Shown here: in pieces, positions 49,282 through 58,861 of the stretch
How positions within the stretch are numbered: position 1 is the stretch's first letter
Layout: each line of letters begins with the position of its first letter
Notes under the pieces: model-generated
Databases searched by the model: none
Seen by the model: only the letters and a program-made list of their open reading frames with translations
What the model was told of the DNA's origin: nothing
Position numbers and translations under genes: made by a program
Source of the DNA: Lacrimispora sphenoides
GTDB lineage: Bacteria > Bacillota > Clostridia > Lachnospirales > Lachnospiraceae
Length of the DNA stretch: 64,000 bases
NCBI RefSeq assembly: GCF_900105215.1
Contig: NZ_FOIP01000001.1
Span: 1,054,001-1,118,000 of the forward strand
Reading direction: 5' to 3'

Positions 49282-49767
49282 TTAAGCCTTTCCATAATCT
49301 GAAAACTTTGTCTCCCAGGCATTTGTCTCTAATTCCTGTTGTATTTTCCTTGTCACATTTTTTGCTAAATGATGATTCGTACCGCTGGCTGTTATTCCAA
49401 CTACAATCTCTCCCTTACTTGCAATACCAGGAAAATAGAAATTACTCTCTTCTTTACAGTCACAAATATTACGGTAACAGTCCATTTCTTTTGTTTCCTT
49501 ATAAACGGAATAATTAACTTTTCTATCATTGGTGCATGCTAAAACCATATATCCTTGCTTACACTCACCCTTTGCATATTCTTTTTGTAACCAACCAATC
49601 TGATGGTTATGAAATAAATCAAGTAAACCTTCATGCAAGTTAGGTGAAATAACCGTTATCTCCCCGCCAAACGGAAGCAACGTTTGTATTCTTCTTAAGG
49701 CTATATTTCCCCCACCAATCACTATAATCTTTCTATCCTGTAAATCTATAAATACTGGGAACTTCAA
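49282..49767 (-). CDS. sirC: Precorrin-2 dehydrogenase (SirC/Met8 N-terminal type)
   Basis: 161 residues, shorter than CysG or Met8 because the chelatase half is absent. The NAD motif IIVIGGGNIALRRIQTLL, VISPNLHEGL and ACTNDRKVN are visible. It oxidises precorrin-2 to sirohydrochlorin; iron insertion would then be done by the CbiK-type protein at 55999. Confidence 0.92.
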   Translation of the reverse strand: MKFPVFIDLQDRKIIVIGGGNIALRRIQTLLPFGGEITVISPNLHEGLLDLFHNHQIGWLQKEYAKGECKQGYMVLACTNDRKVNYSVYKETKEMDCYRNICDCKEESNFYFPGIASKGEIVVGITASGTNHHLAKNVTRKIQQELETNAWETKFSDYGKA

Positions 49768-49815
49768 ATCTCTCCTCCTACCTAATTAGCATACTTATGT
49801 AATTACAAGACTTGT

Positions 49816-51048
49816 TTACTTAACGCAATACATTGCTGATTGTTCCAACGCTTTTAGTACTTCTTCACATTCGTCAATTTGTAAGACATCACGTAGTCCG
49901 AATATAATCTTAGATACTGCTTTTTTAGTAGCCATTTGAACATTAGATTGCAATTGTTCTTGTTGTTCCTTAGATATATCAATTGATTTATAGACTTTTG
50001 TCAACTTAGCATCTGTAATTTCACTAACAATATCACTGATGCCATCAACCGTTGATGCAAGATTACGAAATTGATACCACTGTTTAAATTCATCTACATA
50101 CTCAGATAACACTTCCCTTGTTTCTTCTAATACATTTTCTCTACCATTTGCTTCCTGAGTAAAGTAATCTATATTGAATACACTTACACCATCAAGTTCT
50201 TCTACACTTGGATCCATATCTCTTGGGATTGCCATATCAATCAGATAATAATGCTTTCCTTTCCGTCTTTTATTCTCAAACAAATTCTTATTTATGGTAA
50301 AATGATGGCTTTTAGTCGCACTAAAAATATAGTCCATAGACGCAATATGTTCATATCTCTCATCATATAATACCACTCCACTGCCTTCCGGAATGATTGC
50401 TTTACTTTTTTTATATTGGCGAAGGGTCATCCAAACCTCACACTTCTTCTCTAATAAATTTTGAGCCATTAAACGACCCATTTCTCCATTACCAATTACT
50501 AAACAAGATTTCCCTGTTAAATCACCCTGTTCTTTTTCCAGTTGTTCTACAATTGCGTGAGGCAGGGAAGTGTTGCTCTTTGCTATTTGAATATTTGTTT
50601 TGACTTTTTTTGCAGCTGTAATAGCAATTCGAAATAAACACTCTAAAACAGAGTCTATATATTGATACTCTCTTGCTTGTTGCAGAGCTTGTTTTAATTG
50701 AGTTAAAATCTGATCTTCACCAAATATCTGGGAGTGAATACCACAACCTAATTCCATTAAGTAATTTACTGCCTCATCCCCCTGCCTGTAAACACAAAAG
50801 CTACGCATAGTCTCTTTGGCATTTTCACCTATCACTAGCTGACTAAAGCATTCTACTTCAGACGTACCTAATTCACTAAACCAGATTTCGGTTCGATTGC
50901 AGGTAGATAATATGATACAACCGCTCGAGTGATATCTCTCTTTTATTACTTTTGCAATTTCTAATTGTTTTTCAAATGTTAGAGATAAATGCTCTCTATC
51001 TTCGATATTAGCGGTATTATAGTCAATCCCCACCATGCTGATGTTCAT
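49816..51048 (-). CDS. hemA: Glutamyl-tRNA reductase
   Basis: 410 residues. It reduces Glu-tRNA to glutamate semialdehyde, the first step. The catalytic Cys50 is in [12 protein letters not shown], with [19 protein letters not shown] and the NADPH motif [13 protein letters not shown]. It is the first gene of the tetrapyrrole operon. Confidence 0.97.
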   Translation of the reverse strand: MNISMVGIDYNTANIEDREHLSLTFEKQLEIAKVIKERYHSSGCIILSTCNRTEIWFSELGTSEVECFSQLVIGENAKETMRSFCVYRQGDEAVNYLMELGCGIHSQIFGEDQILTQLKQALQQAREYQYIDSVLECLFRIAITAAKKVKTNIQIAKSNTSLPHAIVEQLEKEQGDLTGKSCLVIGNGEMGRLMAQNLLEKKCEVWMTLRQYKKSKAIIPEGSGVVLYDERYEHIASMDYIFSATKSHHFTINKNLFENKRRKGKHYYLIDMAIPRDMDPSVEELDGVSVFNIDYFTQEANGRENVLEETREVLSEYVDEFKQWYQFRNLASTVDGISDIVSEITDAKLTKVYKSIDISKEQQEQLQSNVQMATKKAVSKIIFGLRDVLQIDECEEVLKALEQSAMYCVK

Positions 51049-51178
51049 ATTTATAACCTCACTTTTTCATTCTACTTAAGGATCGAAACTCCAAGTATCG
51101 TTACTTTTAACATAACACAGCACCTATATTGATACAAATAAGAATCTTCTAAGATAATCATAAGATTTACCTATATCA

Positions 51179-52081
51179 CTACAACAAACGATCGAAGATT
51201 TCTGCATACTTATATTTTTTAACTAGATCAATGAATTCTTCCATTTGCTTTGATATAAATTTGTTTTTATGATATACAATACTAAAGGAGCGATTCCATG
51301 TGGTATCCCTATTCTTAATTACAACGATACTACCATTTTCAATCTGCTCTTTTGCAAGCCGAATGGATAGTACAGCCAAACAATGATTATCTATCACAGA
51401 TCGGATCATTGCTGTTGGACAATTTGCAACCATGCTAATATTTATGGATACTTCTTGTTCTTTTAAATAGTTTTCAAATAGCTCTCGTGTTCCACTTCCT
51501 TCTTCCCGCATTACAAATTTTTCTCCGGCTAGATCCTTTGATGTAAAACTCTTTTTCTTTGCAAAAGGGTGATTTGCACTACATACTAAAACCAAGTAAT
51601 CGTCTACCGCAGGTATCGTCACTAAATCCGGACTCTTTACTCTGCCCTCTACAAGACCAATATCTAACTCAGAATTCAATATCTTCTCTTCAATATTATG
51701 TGTGTTGTTTATGTAGGAATAGATTTCAACTTCGTTATTTAACTCTTGATATGAATTCAATATATCACATATAAGACAGCTTCCTATTGTAATCGTTGAA
51801 CCAATTTTAAGCTTTTGATACCCTGTTGTTTCAAACATTTTACTTTCTAAATAATCAAATTGTTCTACCACTTGCTTAGAATATGAAAGCAACTGTCTTC
51901 CCTTTTCTGTTATATATAGTTTTTTCGATAACCGTTCAAACAATAGCGCCCCATAATGATCTTCTAACTCCTTAATTGCTTGACTTACGGTTGGCTGGGA
52001 TACATAAAACTTAGCTGCAGCAATGCTCATCTTCCCACTTTGTGCTACTTCGTTAAATATTCTTAAATGGCGTATCGTCAT
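51179..52081 (-). CDS. LysR-family transcriptional regulator
   Basis: 300 residues. The N-terminal HTH contains SGKMSIAAAKFYVSQPTVSQAIKELEDHYGALLFERLSKKLY; the effector domain follows. It lies between, and diverges from, the sulfite reductase set, and presumably controls both it and maybe the hem operon, like CysL or CysB type regulators (inference). Confidence 0.94.
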   Translation of the reverse strand: MTIRHLRIFNEVAQSGKMSIAAAKFYVSQPTVSQAIKELEDHYGALLFERLSKKLYITEKGRQLLSYSKQVVEQFDYLESKMFETTGYQKLKIGSTITIGSCLICDILNSYQELNNEVEIYSYINNTHNIEEKILNSELDIGLVEGRVKSPDLVTIPAVDDYLVLVCSANHPFAKKKSFTSKDLAGEKFVMREEGSGTRELFENYLKEQEVSINISMVANCPTAMIRSVIDNHCLAVLSIRLAKEQIENGSIVVIKNRDTTWNRSFSIVYHKNKFISKQMEEFIDLVKKYKYAEIFDRLL

Positions 52082-52107
52082 GGAATCACCTCTATTTTAT
52101 TTTCTAT

Positions 52108-52124
52108 CATAGGTTTTACCTATG
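52108..52124. promoter_or_regulatory. Candidate LysR operator
   Basis: CATAGGT and ACCTATG are perfect inverted arms around three T, containing a T-N11-A core. It sits in the 129-bp divergent region between the LysR gene and the flavoprotein gene. Confidence 0.6.
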
Positions 52125-52210
52125 ACTTCGATAAGATATTATCACTTTTATTATATTAAAACAAGTGCTATATTAAACATATGTTAAAAAATAAACAAAG
52201 GGGTGTAGCT

Positions 52211-53836
52211 GTGAAGATTTTAATTATTGGCGGCGTTGCCGCAGGTACTAAGGTTGCAGCAAAGTTAAAACGTGAAAACCGCGACTATGACGTAACGATT
52301 CTAACCAAAAGCAAGGATATTTCCTACGCTGGTTGTGGATTGCCTTACTATGTGGGTAACGTAATCGAGCAACGCGAGCAATTAATAGTCAACACACCAG
52401 CTAGTTTTTCAGCGTTAACTGGTGTCACAGTATTGACTGAGACTGAAGTTATCAAAATGAACCGAGATCAAAAAACTGTAGAAGCAAAGAACCTAGCAAC
52501 GAACGAACTTTCTACATATTCCTATGACAAGTTAGTGATTGCTTCCGGAGCAAGCCCAATTAAACCATCGATCGAGGGTGTTAATTTAGATGGCGTATAT
52601 TACATGAGAACTCCTGAAGATGCCATTGGTCTTCGCGAAGCAGTAGAAGCAGGAAAGATCAAACGTGCAGTCGTTGTAGGTGGTGGTTTTATTGGCCTTG
52701 AAGTTGCTGAGAACTTAAGCCTCCAAGGTGTACGAGTAACTGTACTGGATATGGCTGATCACATCTTACCTGGTTTTGACCCTGAATTTGCAGAGTATGT
52801 TGAAAATCACTTGGCTGACCATAGTATTATGGCAATGACTAATACCAGATTAGAAGCAATTCTTGGTGAAGAGAAAGTTGAGAAAGTTCAAACCGGAAAA
52901 CGTGCTATCAAATGTGATGCAGTAATTCTTGCAATGGGTATTCGTGCTAACACATCCTTTGCTGTAAACACTGGTCTGGAATTAATGAAAAATCAGACAA
53001 TCAAGGTAAATGAATTTCTTATGACAAACGATCCCGATATCTATGCAGTTGGTGACTGTGCTTGTGTATCCAATGCATTAACGAAAGAAAGCGCTTGGTC
53101 CCCTATGGGTTCATCCGCTAATATTGAGGGACGTATTGCTGCCAGAAATATAGCCGGAGGCCGCATATCCTATCACGGTGTATTTGGCACCGGTGTTTGC
53201 AAATTACCTGAACTTAATGTAGGAAGAACTGGTTTAACAGAAGCAGGGGCAATCGCAGCTGGCTATGATGCTGTTAGTGTTGTTACTGTAGTGGATGATA
53301 AAGCACACTACTATCCAGAGGCATCTTATTTTATAGTAAAAATGATTGCTGATAAAACTACAAAGAAATTATTAGGTCTTCAAGTATTAGGTAAAGGCAG
53401 CGTTGATAAAATGATTGATATCGCAGTTACAGCCCTTACGATGAAGGCAACTTTAGAAGATATCGAGAACATGGATTTAGCGTATGCACCTCCATTCTCT
53501 ACAGCAATTCATCCATTATCCCATACGGTGAATGTTCTTTTAAATAAAATAAGTGGTGCTTTTAATAGTATCACTCCAACAGATTACAAGGCTGGTAAGG
53601 CTGAAGGTTACAAATTAATTGATGCCTCTATTGCCCCATCCATTACAGGCGCTCCTTATATGGATTTAACAAAGGTTACCGGCAAAGTCGCGGACTATTC
53701 ATTGGATGATAAACTATTACTGGCCTGTTCCAAAGGTAAAAGAGCCTATTTATTACAAAATCGCCTGAAACACTTCGGATATACAAATACTTTGGTTCTT
53801 GAAGGTGGATCTATATTTAATTCAATTGAGTTATAG
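52211..53836 (+). CDS. CoA-disulfide-reductase-like flavoprotein with rhodanese-like end
   Basis: 541 residues from GTG 52211, seven bases after AAAGGGG (the ATG at 52181 precedes the site). FAD site ILIIGGVAAGTKVAAKL, redox Cys42 in YAGCGLPYYVG, NAD site AVVVGGGFIGLEVAENL and VGDCA. A short rhodanese-like C-terminus has Cys506 in ACSKGKRA. It resembles CoA-disulfide or NADH:polysulfide reductases. It may supply electrons or sulfur handling for the adjacent sulfite reductase. Confidence 0.88.
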   Translation: MKILIIGGVAAGTKVAAKLKRENRDYDVTILTKSKDISYAGCGLPYYVGNVIEQREQLIVNTPASFSALTGVTVLTETEVIKMNRDQKTVEAKNLATNELSTYSYDKLVIASGASPIKPSIEGVNLDGVYYMRTPEDAIGLREAVEAGKIKRAVVVGGGFIGLEVAENLSLQGVRVTVLDMADHILPGFDPEFAEYVENHLADHSIMAMTNTRLEAILGEEKVEKVQTGKRAIKCDAVILAMGIRANTSFAVNTGLELMKNQTIKVNEFLMTNDPDIYAVGDCACVSNALTKESAWSPMGSSANIEGRIAARNIAGGRISYHGVFGTGVCKLPELNVGRTGLTEAGAIAAGYDAVSVVTVVDDKAHYYPEASYFIVKMIADKTTKKLLGLQVLGKGSVDKMIDIAVTALTMKATLEDIENMDLAYAPPFSTAIHPLSHTVNVLLNKISGAFNSITPTDYKAGKAEGYKLIDASIAPSITGAPYMDLTKVTGKVADYSLDDKLLLACSKGKRAYLLQNRLKHFGYTNTLVLEGGSIFNSIEL

Positions 53837-53869
53837 ATAGAAGTCAACTAATTTTATGGAGGGAAAAAC

Positions 53870-54823
53870 ATGACACAATTAAAAGTAACTGCAGAAGATG
53901 AAAAAAGAGTAAAGGCCCTTGGGTTTCTTAGAAACAAGGGAACTGATAACTTTTCAGCAAGAATTATTACTGTAAATGGTAAAATTACTGCAGCTCAAAA
54001 CAAATGCTTATCTGAGGCATCTGAAATTTATGGTAACGGTATCGTTACTATGACAACAAGATTAACACTTGAATGCCAAGGCGTTCATTACGATAACATT
54101 GAGAAGTTCCGTGAATATATTGCAAAGGAAGGACTTGTTACCGGTGGTACCGGTTCAAAAGTACGTCCGGTTGTATCTTGCAAAGGAACCACTTGCCAAT
54201 ATGGTCTTATTGACACATTTGAACTTTCAGAAGAAATTCACGAACGTTTTTATAATGGCTATGCAAGCGTAAAATTACCTCATAAATTTAAAATTGCTGT
54301 AGGTGGCTGCCCTAATAACTGTGTAAAGCCAGACTTAAACGACTTAGGTATTATCGGTCAATTAATTCCTAACTATGATGAAGATAATTGTAATGCGTGT
54401 AAAAAATGTTCTGTTGTAGAATCCTGTCCTATGGATGCTGCAACTTTAGTAGATGGTGTTCCTACGATTGATAAAGATGTCTGTAATAACTGTGGCCGTT
54501 GCGTCGGTAAATGTCATTTTGATTGCATCGAAGATGGCATAAGCGGATACAAGATTTACATAGGTGGTAGATGGGGCAAAAAAGTAGCACACGGAATTTC
54601 TCTTGATCGTGTATTCACCAGCAAAGAGGAAGCTTTAGCAATCATTGAAAAAACAATTCTCCTCTTTAGAGAACAAGGACAAACCGGAGAACGTTTATCC
54701 GATACGATTTCCCGTATTGGTTTTGAAAATGTTCAAGCTCAGTTATACGCAAATGATTTACTAGACCGCAAACAGGAAATCTTAGATGCTAAGCTTCACT
54801 TAGTAGGCGGCGCAACTTGTTAA
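53870..54823 (+). CDS. Siroheme sulfite reductase with ferredoxin domain (AsrC/Fsr-like)
   Basis: 317 residues. Siroheme-[4Fe-4S] ligands Cys104, Cys109, Cys147 and Cys151 (VSCKGTTC, GGCPNNC). A two-cluster ferredoxin insert follows: Cys174/177/180/186 and Cys205/208/211/215. It should reduce sulfite to sulfide. Partner subunits AsrA and AsrB are absent; the upstream flavoprotein may donate electrons (inference). Confidence 0.9.
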   Translation: MTQLKVTAEDEKRVKALGFLRNKGTDNFSARIITVNGKITAAQNKCLSEASEIYGNGIVTMTTRLTLECQGVHYDNIEKFREYIAKEGLVTGGTGSKVRPVVSCKGTTCQYGLIDTFELSEEIHERFYNGYASVKLPHKFKIAVGGCPNNCVKPDLNDLGIIGQLIPNYDEDNCNACKKCSVVESCPMDAATLVDGVPTIDKDVCNNCGRCVGKCHFDCIEDGISGYKIYIGGRWGKKVAHGISLDRVFTSKEEALAIIEKTILLFREQGQTGERLSDTISRIGFENVQAQLYANDLLDRKQEILDAKLHLVGGATC

Positions 54824-54835
54824 TATAGGCTTTAT

Positions 54836-54870
54836 AATAACCGATAGAGCATTTACTCTATTCGGTTATT
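54836..54870 (+). terminator. Hairpin between sulfite reductase and YeiH genes
   Basis: Stem AATAACCGATAGAG/CTCTATTCGGTTATT with a six-base loop and one bulge, followed by ATTTCGG. It may be a weak terminator or attenuator setting a lower level for the transporter. Confidence 0.55.
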
Positions 54871-54921
54871 ATTTCGGACTTTTATTGTTAAAAATTTAAC
54901 CAGTTTGAGGGGACATTACAA

Positions 54922-55959
54922 ATGATGAACAAAAAATCTTACTTAGCTATTGGGACCTGCGTTGTTATTGCAATCATAGCAACTTATCTTGGAAAACTTC
55001 AAAATATTATTGGTGCACCAATGATTGGTCTATTTATCGGAATGCTTCTTGTAAACATCTTACCTAGCGTAGACAAAGACTTTAAAAAAGGTACAACTTT
55101 TGCAGGTAAAAAGTGCTTGAACTTAGGTATCATCCTTGCAGGCGGAACACTTGATTTTGCTCAAATCTTAGGATTTGGTGCGAAAGCGCTTCCTTTAATC
55201 ATTATAAATATCTGCTTATCCTTTACAGTAGCATATTTCGTTGGTAAACAATTAAAACAATCCTGGAATACTTGTACTTTAGTTGGTGGAGGAACTTGTA
55301 TCTGTGGTGGTACGGCCATTGCTACTCTCGCTTCTATTATTAAAGCAAAGGAAACTGAGATTGCTTACGCTATGACAGCGATCTTTCTTTTTGATATATT
55401 AGCAGCTCTGGTATACCCATACTTAGCAGGTGCACTTAATTTAACTTCCAATCAATTTGGATTCCTTGCAGGTACTGCAATCAATGATACATCAAGTGTT
55501 GCAGCTTCTGAAGCTACATATAATGCAATAAATGGTTTAGACTTAAATCTAGCAATTACAGTGAAGCTCACACGTACTACTATGCTCATTGCATTAGCAG
55601 TGATCTTTACTATAATCACAGTACGTAAACAATCTAAGAACAATGCTACAAATGCGGAGCAAACAAGTATTTCAAAAACCGTATTAAAAGTATTCCCATG
55701 GTTTATCCTTGGCTTTTTAATAATGGCAGTTTTAAATACAGTGGGTTTGTTTGATTTAGTTAACGGACTAGATAAGTACCTAAAATCCGGTTATAAATTA
55801 TTTATTACCATTGCATTAGCAGGCGTAGGATTCAAGATCAAATTCAAAGATTTATTAACGAAAGGTATTAAGCCTATTATTCTTGGTGGCTGCACTTGGT
55901 TAGCTGTTGCTGCTTCCTCTATGATATTTATTCATTTGTTTGCAGGTTTTATTGGTTAA
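54922..55959 (+). CDS. YeiH/UPF0324-family membrane transporter
   Basis: 345 residues with about ten membrane segments and the family motif GGGTCICGGTAIATLASIIKAKETEIAYAM. UPF0324 is annotated as a putative sulfate exporter. Next to a sulfite reductase, it more likely moves a sulfur oxyanion; the direction is unknown. Confidence 0.9.
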   Translation: MMNKKSYLAIGTCVVIAIIATYLGKLQNIIGAPMIGLFIGMLLVNILPSVDKDFKKGTTFAGKKCLNLGIILAGGTLDFAQILGFGAKALPLIIINICLSFTVAYFVGKQLKQSWNTCTLVGGGTCICGGTAIATLASIIKAKETEIAYAMTAIFLFDILAALVYPYLAGALNLTSNQFGFLAGTAINDTSSVAASEATYNAINGLDLNLAITVKLTRTTMLIALAVIFTIITVRKQSKNNATNAEQTSISKTVLKVFPWFILGFLIMAVLNTVGLFDLVNGLDKYLKSGYKLFITIALAGVGFKIKFKDLLTKGIKPIILGGCTWLAVAASSMIFIHLFAGFIG

Positions 55960-55998
55960 TATAAAAAGACATTTTAAGATGAAAGGAGCCCTATCACT

Positions 55999-56793
55999 AT
56001 GGATCTGCATCAATCAAAAAAAGCAATTCTAATTGTAAGTTATGGTAAAAATTCTTTAAGTACCGGTAATGATTTTATCTTAGCACTAGAAAAACAATTA
56101 AAATCAGCCTTACAAGACTATGCTGTATATCCAGCAATCATTAGCCATGGACAGGATAAGGATTCCACGGGCCTGCCTTTTCTCTTTAAGGTGCTGGAAC
56201 AGCTATATTATAATAAAATAACTACACTTTTTATCCTACCAACATTCCTACTGCCTGGTCATAGTTTTCTTAAAATGCAACAAACTCTGGCTGATCATCA
56301 ACATTTATTTAATGAGATCAACATTTGCACACCATTACTGGCTGCGAAAGAATGCTATGGTCCAATTTCCACTTCCCTTGCAACCCTATATCCAGTTCAC
56401 AATGATGATGAGGCAATTGTATTCTTAGGGCATGGCAGCTCCCACTCATCCAGTATTTATTACAATGAACTTGAAACATATTTTCATAATAATCATCACA
56501 TAAATTATTATGTGTTAACTCTTGATTTTCTTTCGGATATAGGTGACTTTATTGCAATGTTACATAAAAGAGGTATAAAATATATACGGTTAATTCCATT
56601 ACTAATGCTTGCCGGTTATCACGTCTTTCACGACATGGCCGGCAAGCATCAGGAATCTTTATATTCTGTTTTAACTGCAGCAGGTTTTAAAGTAGACTGC
56701 GTTCTGTCAGGACTTGGAAATGAGCCTTTAATTCAGCAAATATTGATAGATCAGCTGCTAATACAAATTAATAAAGATAATTTACTTCTTTAA
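55999..56793 (+). CDS. Sirohydrochlorin chelatase, CbiK type
   Basis: 264 residues, the single-chain double-domain form. LIVSYGKNSLSTG is the start, GHGSSHSS a metal-binding region, and IPLLMLAGYHVFHDMAG the CbiK-like active segment. In this context it should insert iron into sirohydrochlorin to make siroheme for the reductase upstream; CbiK can also use cobalt. Confidence 0.88.
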   Translation: MDLHQSKKAILIVSYGKNSLSTGNDFILALEKQLKSALQDYAVYPAIISHGQDKDSTGLPFLFKVLEQLYYNKITTLFILPTFLLPGHSFLKMQQTLADHQHLFNEINICTPLLAAKECYGPISTSLATLYPVHNDDEAIVFLGHGSSHSSSIYYNELETYFHNNHHINYYVLTLDFLSDIGDFIAMLHKRGIKYIRLIPLLMLAGYHVFHDMAGKHQESLYSVLTAAGFKVDCVLSGLGNEPLIQQILIDQLLIQINKDNLLL

Positions 56794-56900
56794 TCCCCAA
56801 TTCTGGCTCTTTAATATGCGATAGCTTATCCCGAAAGTAGCTTCGCAGCAGCTGAGAACTTCATTTCCGCGGTTTCTGAAGTGTGTCCACCGGCCAGATG

Positions 56901-56940
56901 AAAGGCGTTGATCTATTAAAAATAAATCAACGCCTTTTTT
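56901..56940. terminator. Bidirectional intrinsic terminator
   Basis: Stem AGGCGTTGAT/ATCAACGCCT, loop of 13, followed by TTTTTT. Between the convergent chelatase and Nramp genes. Confidence 0.85.
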
Positions 56941-56950
56941 GATACTTAAT

Positions 56951-58210
56951 TTATAAAAAAGATATTAAACTGCTAATGCCCACAATAAGGGTTACCACTC
57001 CTACCAGGATACCCAATACATTCTGAATAGGAGTACTCTTATATTTACCCATCAATTTCTCACGACTGGTTAAATAAATTAACAGAAAAACTACAATTGG
57101 AAGAAAAATTCCATTTACCGCCTGCGCTGTCATAATGATACTTACGGGTTTAAACCCGGACAAGGCAACTACAATTCCCGTTACAAGAACAATAACATTG
57201 GTATAAAAAAAACGTTTATCTTTTCTGTGCATTTCCCAGCCAAACAGACCAGATAAAACAAAAGAAACACCCAGCGGAGTACCAGTGGAGGCCGAGACTC
57301 CGGCCGCTATCATTCCAATAGCTAAAAAAGGCTTTGAAAAACGTCCCAGCAGCGGTTCCAGTGAACCTGCCATATCTGCTGCCGAAGTTACTTCAACACC
57401 GCGGATAACAGTACCTGCACTAATCATGATTGCGGCAGTAATAATACCGCCTATAATCATAGTTATAGTTGTATCAAATCTGGAAAGGGGAAGCTGTTTA
57501 GGGTCTGACCAGGTTCTCCTAGAGCTTGTTGCATGAATGAACATGTTATACGGTACTACTGTTGTACCTATCATCGCAACGCAGGTTAGTGCCGAGCCAT
57601 GGGGTATCGTTGGAATCATACCCTTAAATATTTCGCCCATATCTGGTTTTGTAATAATCATTGTTGCCGTAAACACCACGGCCATGACTGTTACCGTAAC
57701 CGACAGAAGCTTCATTAGCGTTTTAAGAATATCATCACTGATATTAATTATTATAAGTATACAGCACCCCCATACAGCTGCCACGATATTTGAAGGTATT
57801 CCAGTTATTGAGGACACACCCATAGCAGTTCCTGTCAAGTCACCGCCCATATAGGCCATTCCACCCAGAGTAATAGAAAATGCAATGACAGCAGCCATTA
57901 TTTTACGTATAACCGGCTTGTCTCCCAAATATGACATAATCCCCTCTGCCAGACCTGTTTGTGTAACAATTCCGAAGCGGGATGCCATTTCCTGTAAAAC
58001 AATTACGGCGATAATAGAAAACACAACAGTCCATAATAATGCGAAACCAAAGCTGGCTCCAGCCCTGGTAGCACTGGTTATAGAACCTGGCCCCATAAAA
58101 GTACCGACAACCAAAATTCCAGGCCCCATACCCTTGAGTTTTTCTTTCAGAGAGTATTTATTGTACAGTGAATTATTAGTATTTGCTTTTGATACTTCTT
58201 TTTCTCCCAT
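56951..58210 (-). CDS. Nramp-family divalent metal transporter
   Basis: 419 residues with about 11 membrane segments. The first helix reads GPGSITSATRAGA, where MntH has the metal-ligand DPGN; here Asp-Pro-Gly-Asn is altered to GPGSI. A later segment, CVAMIGTTVVPYNMFIHA, keeps the second-half geometry. The altered motif suggests a substrate other than Mn/Fe, as in the NRMT or other Nramp-related groups. It lies downstream of the ATC hydrolase/carbamoylase genes. Confidence 0.85.
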   Translation of the reverse strand: MGEKEVSKANTNNSLYNKYSLKEKLKGMGPGILVVGTFMGPGSITSATRAGASFGFALLWTVVFSIIAVIVLQEMASRFGIVTQTGLAEGIMSYLGDKPVIRKIMAAVIAFSITLGGMAYMGGDLTGTAMGVSSITGIPSNIVAAVWGCCILIIINISDDILKTLMKLLSVTVTVMAVVFTATMIITKPDMGEIFKGMIPTIPHGSALTCVAMIGTTVVPYNMFIHATSSRRTWSDPKQLPLSRFDTTITMIIGGIITAAIMISAGTVIRGVEVTSAADMAGSLEPLLGRFSKPFLAIGMIAAGVSASTGTPLGVSFVLSGLFGWEMHRKDKRFFYTNVIVLVTGIVVALSGFKPVSIIMTAQAVNGIFLPIVVFLLIYLTSREKLMGKYKSTPIQNVLGILVGVVTLIVGISSLISFL

Positions 58211-58271
58211 AGTAATCTCCCATTTTTATTCAATTTTTTGATCTTATCAACATACGACCTCTGTATCTAAC

Positions 58272-58793
58272 CTAATTATGCGCATCTTTGTCTTTCATAC
58301 GGAAACAGAATGAACAGACTCCATTTTCATAAATACGTCTGTCATGGATACATTCCAAATCTTCGCTGTAACCTTTTGCAATAGCTGGATCGATAACGTC
58401 ACAATACAGCTTTCCGTATTCTTCCATTCCATCTTTAATCCATTGTTCAGCAAATCCGCACTGAGTAAAGAGTTGCTCCACCTGATTGTCCCCATATGTA
58501 TTTTCGGCGGTAAAATCATCACTTCTGCCCATATCATAGTTAGGTAGATAATTGAAAGCATCAATCTTACAGCCATTTGCTTTTGCCCGCTCAGCAATGT
58601 TGCGTCCCCTCTCTTCACCAAAAGCCCAAACTCCATCTCTAATTGCCTGTTCTCCTTCTTCGCCGAATTTTTCAACTACCTCTTTAGCGAGGTGTGCGAA
58701 CAACCGGCAGAATAAAGTAGCCCAGGAAACCGGTTCCTTACTCTCATTGTCCTTCATGCTTACTGCTCCCTCTGTTCCTTCAATGTTTTCCAT
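58272..58793 (-). CDS. L-2-amino-thiazoline-4-carboxylate hydrolase family protein
   Basis: 173 residues from ATG 58793 after GAGGAGG; the frame opens at 58811. The ATC-hydrolase-like layout is visible: SWATLFCRLFAHLAKEVVEKFGEEGEQAIRDGVWAFGEERG, then CDVIDPAIAKGY and CIHDRRIYENGVCSFCF. In Pseudomonas the enzyme opens ATC to N-carbamoyl-L-cysteine, which the next gene's family can split to L-cysteine. The family is broad, so the exact substrate is inferred from the pairing. Confidence 0.8.
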   Translation of the reverse strand: MENIEGTEGAVSMKDNESKEPVSWATLFCRLFAHLAKEVVEKFGEEGEQAIRDGVWAFGEERGRNIAERAKANGCKIDAFNYLPNYDMGRSDDFTAENTYGDNQVEQLFTQCGFAEQWIKDGMEEYGKLYCDVIDPAIAKGYSEDLECIHDRRIYENGVCSFCFRMKDKDAHN

Positions 58794-58861
58794 AGTTAAT
58801 TTCCTCCTCAATCATTTTTGGTTTATTAAGTTTCATCTATCAAGAAATGCATAGCATTTTC

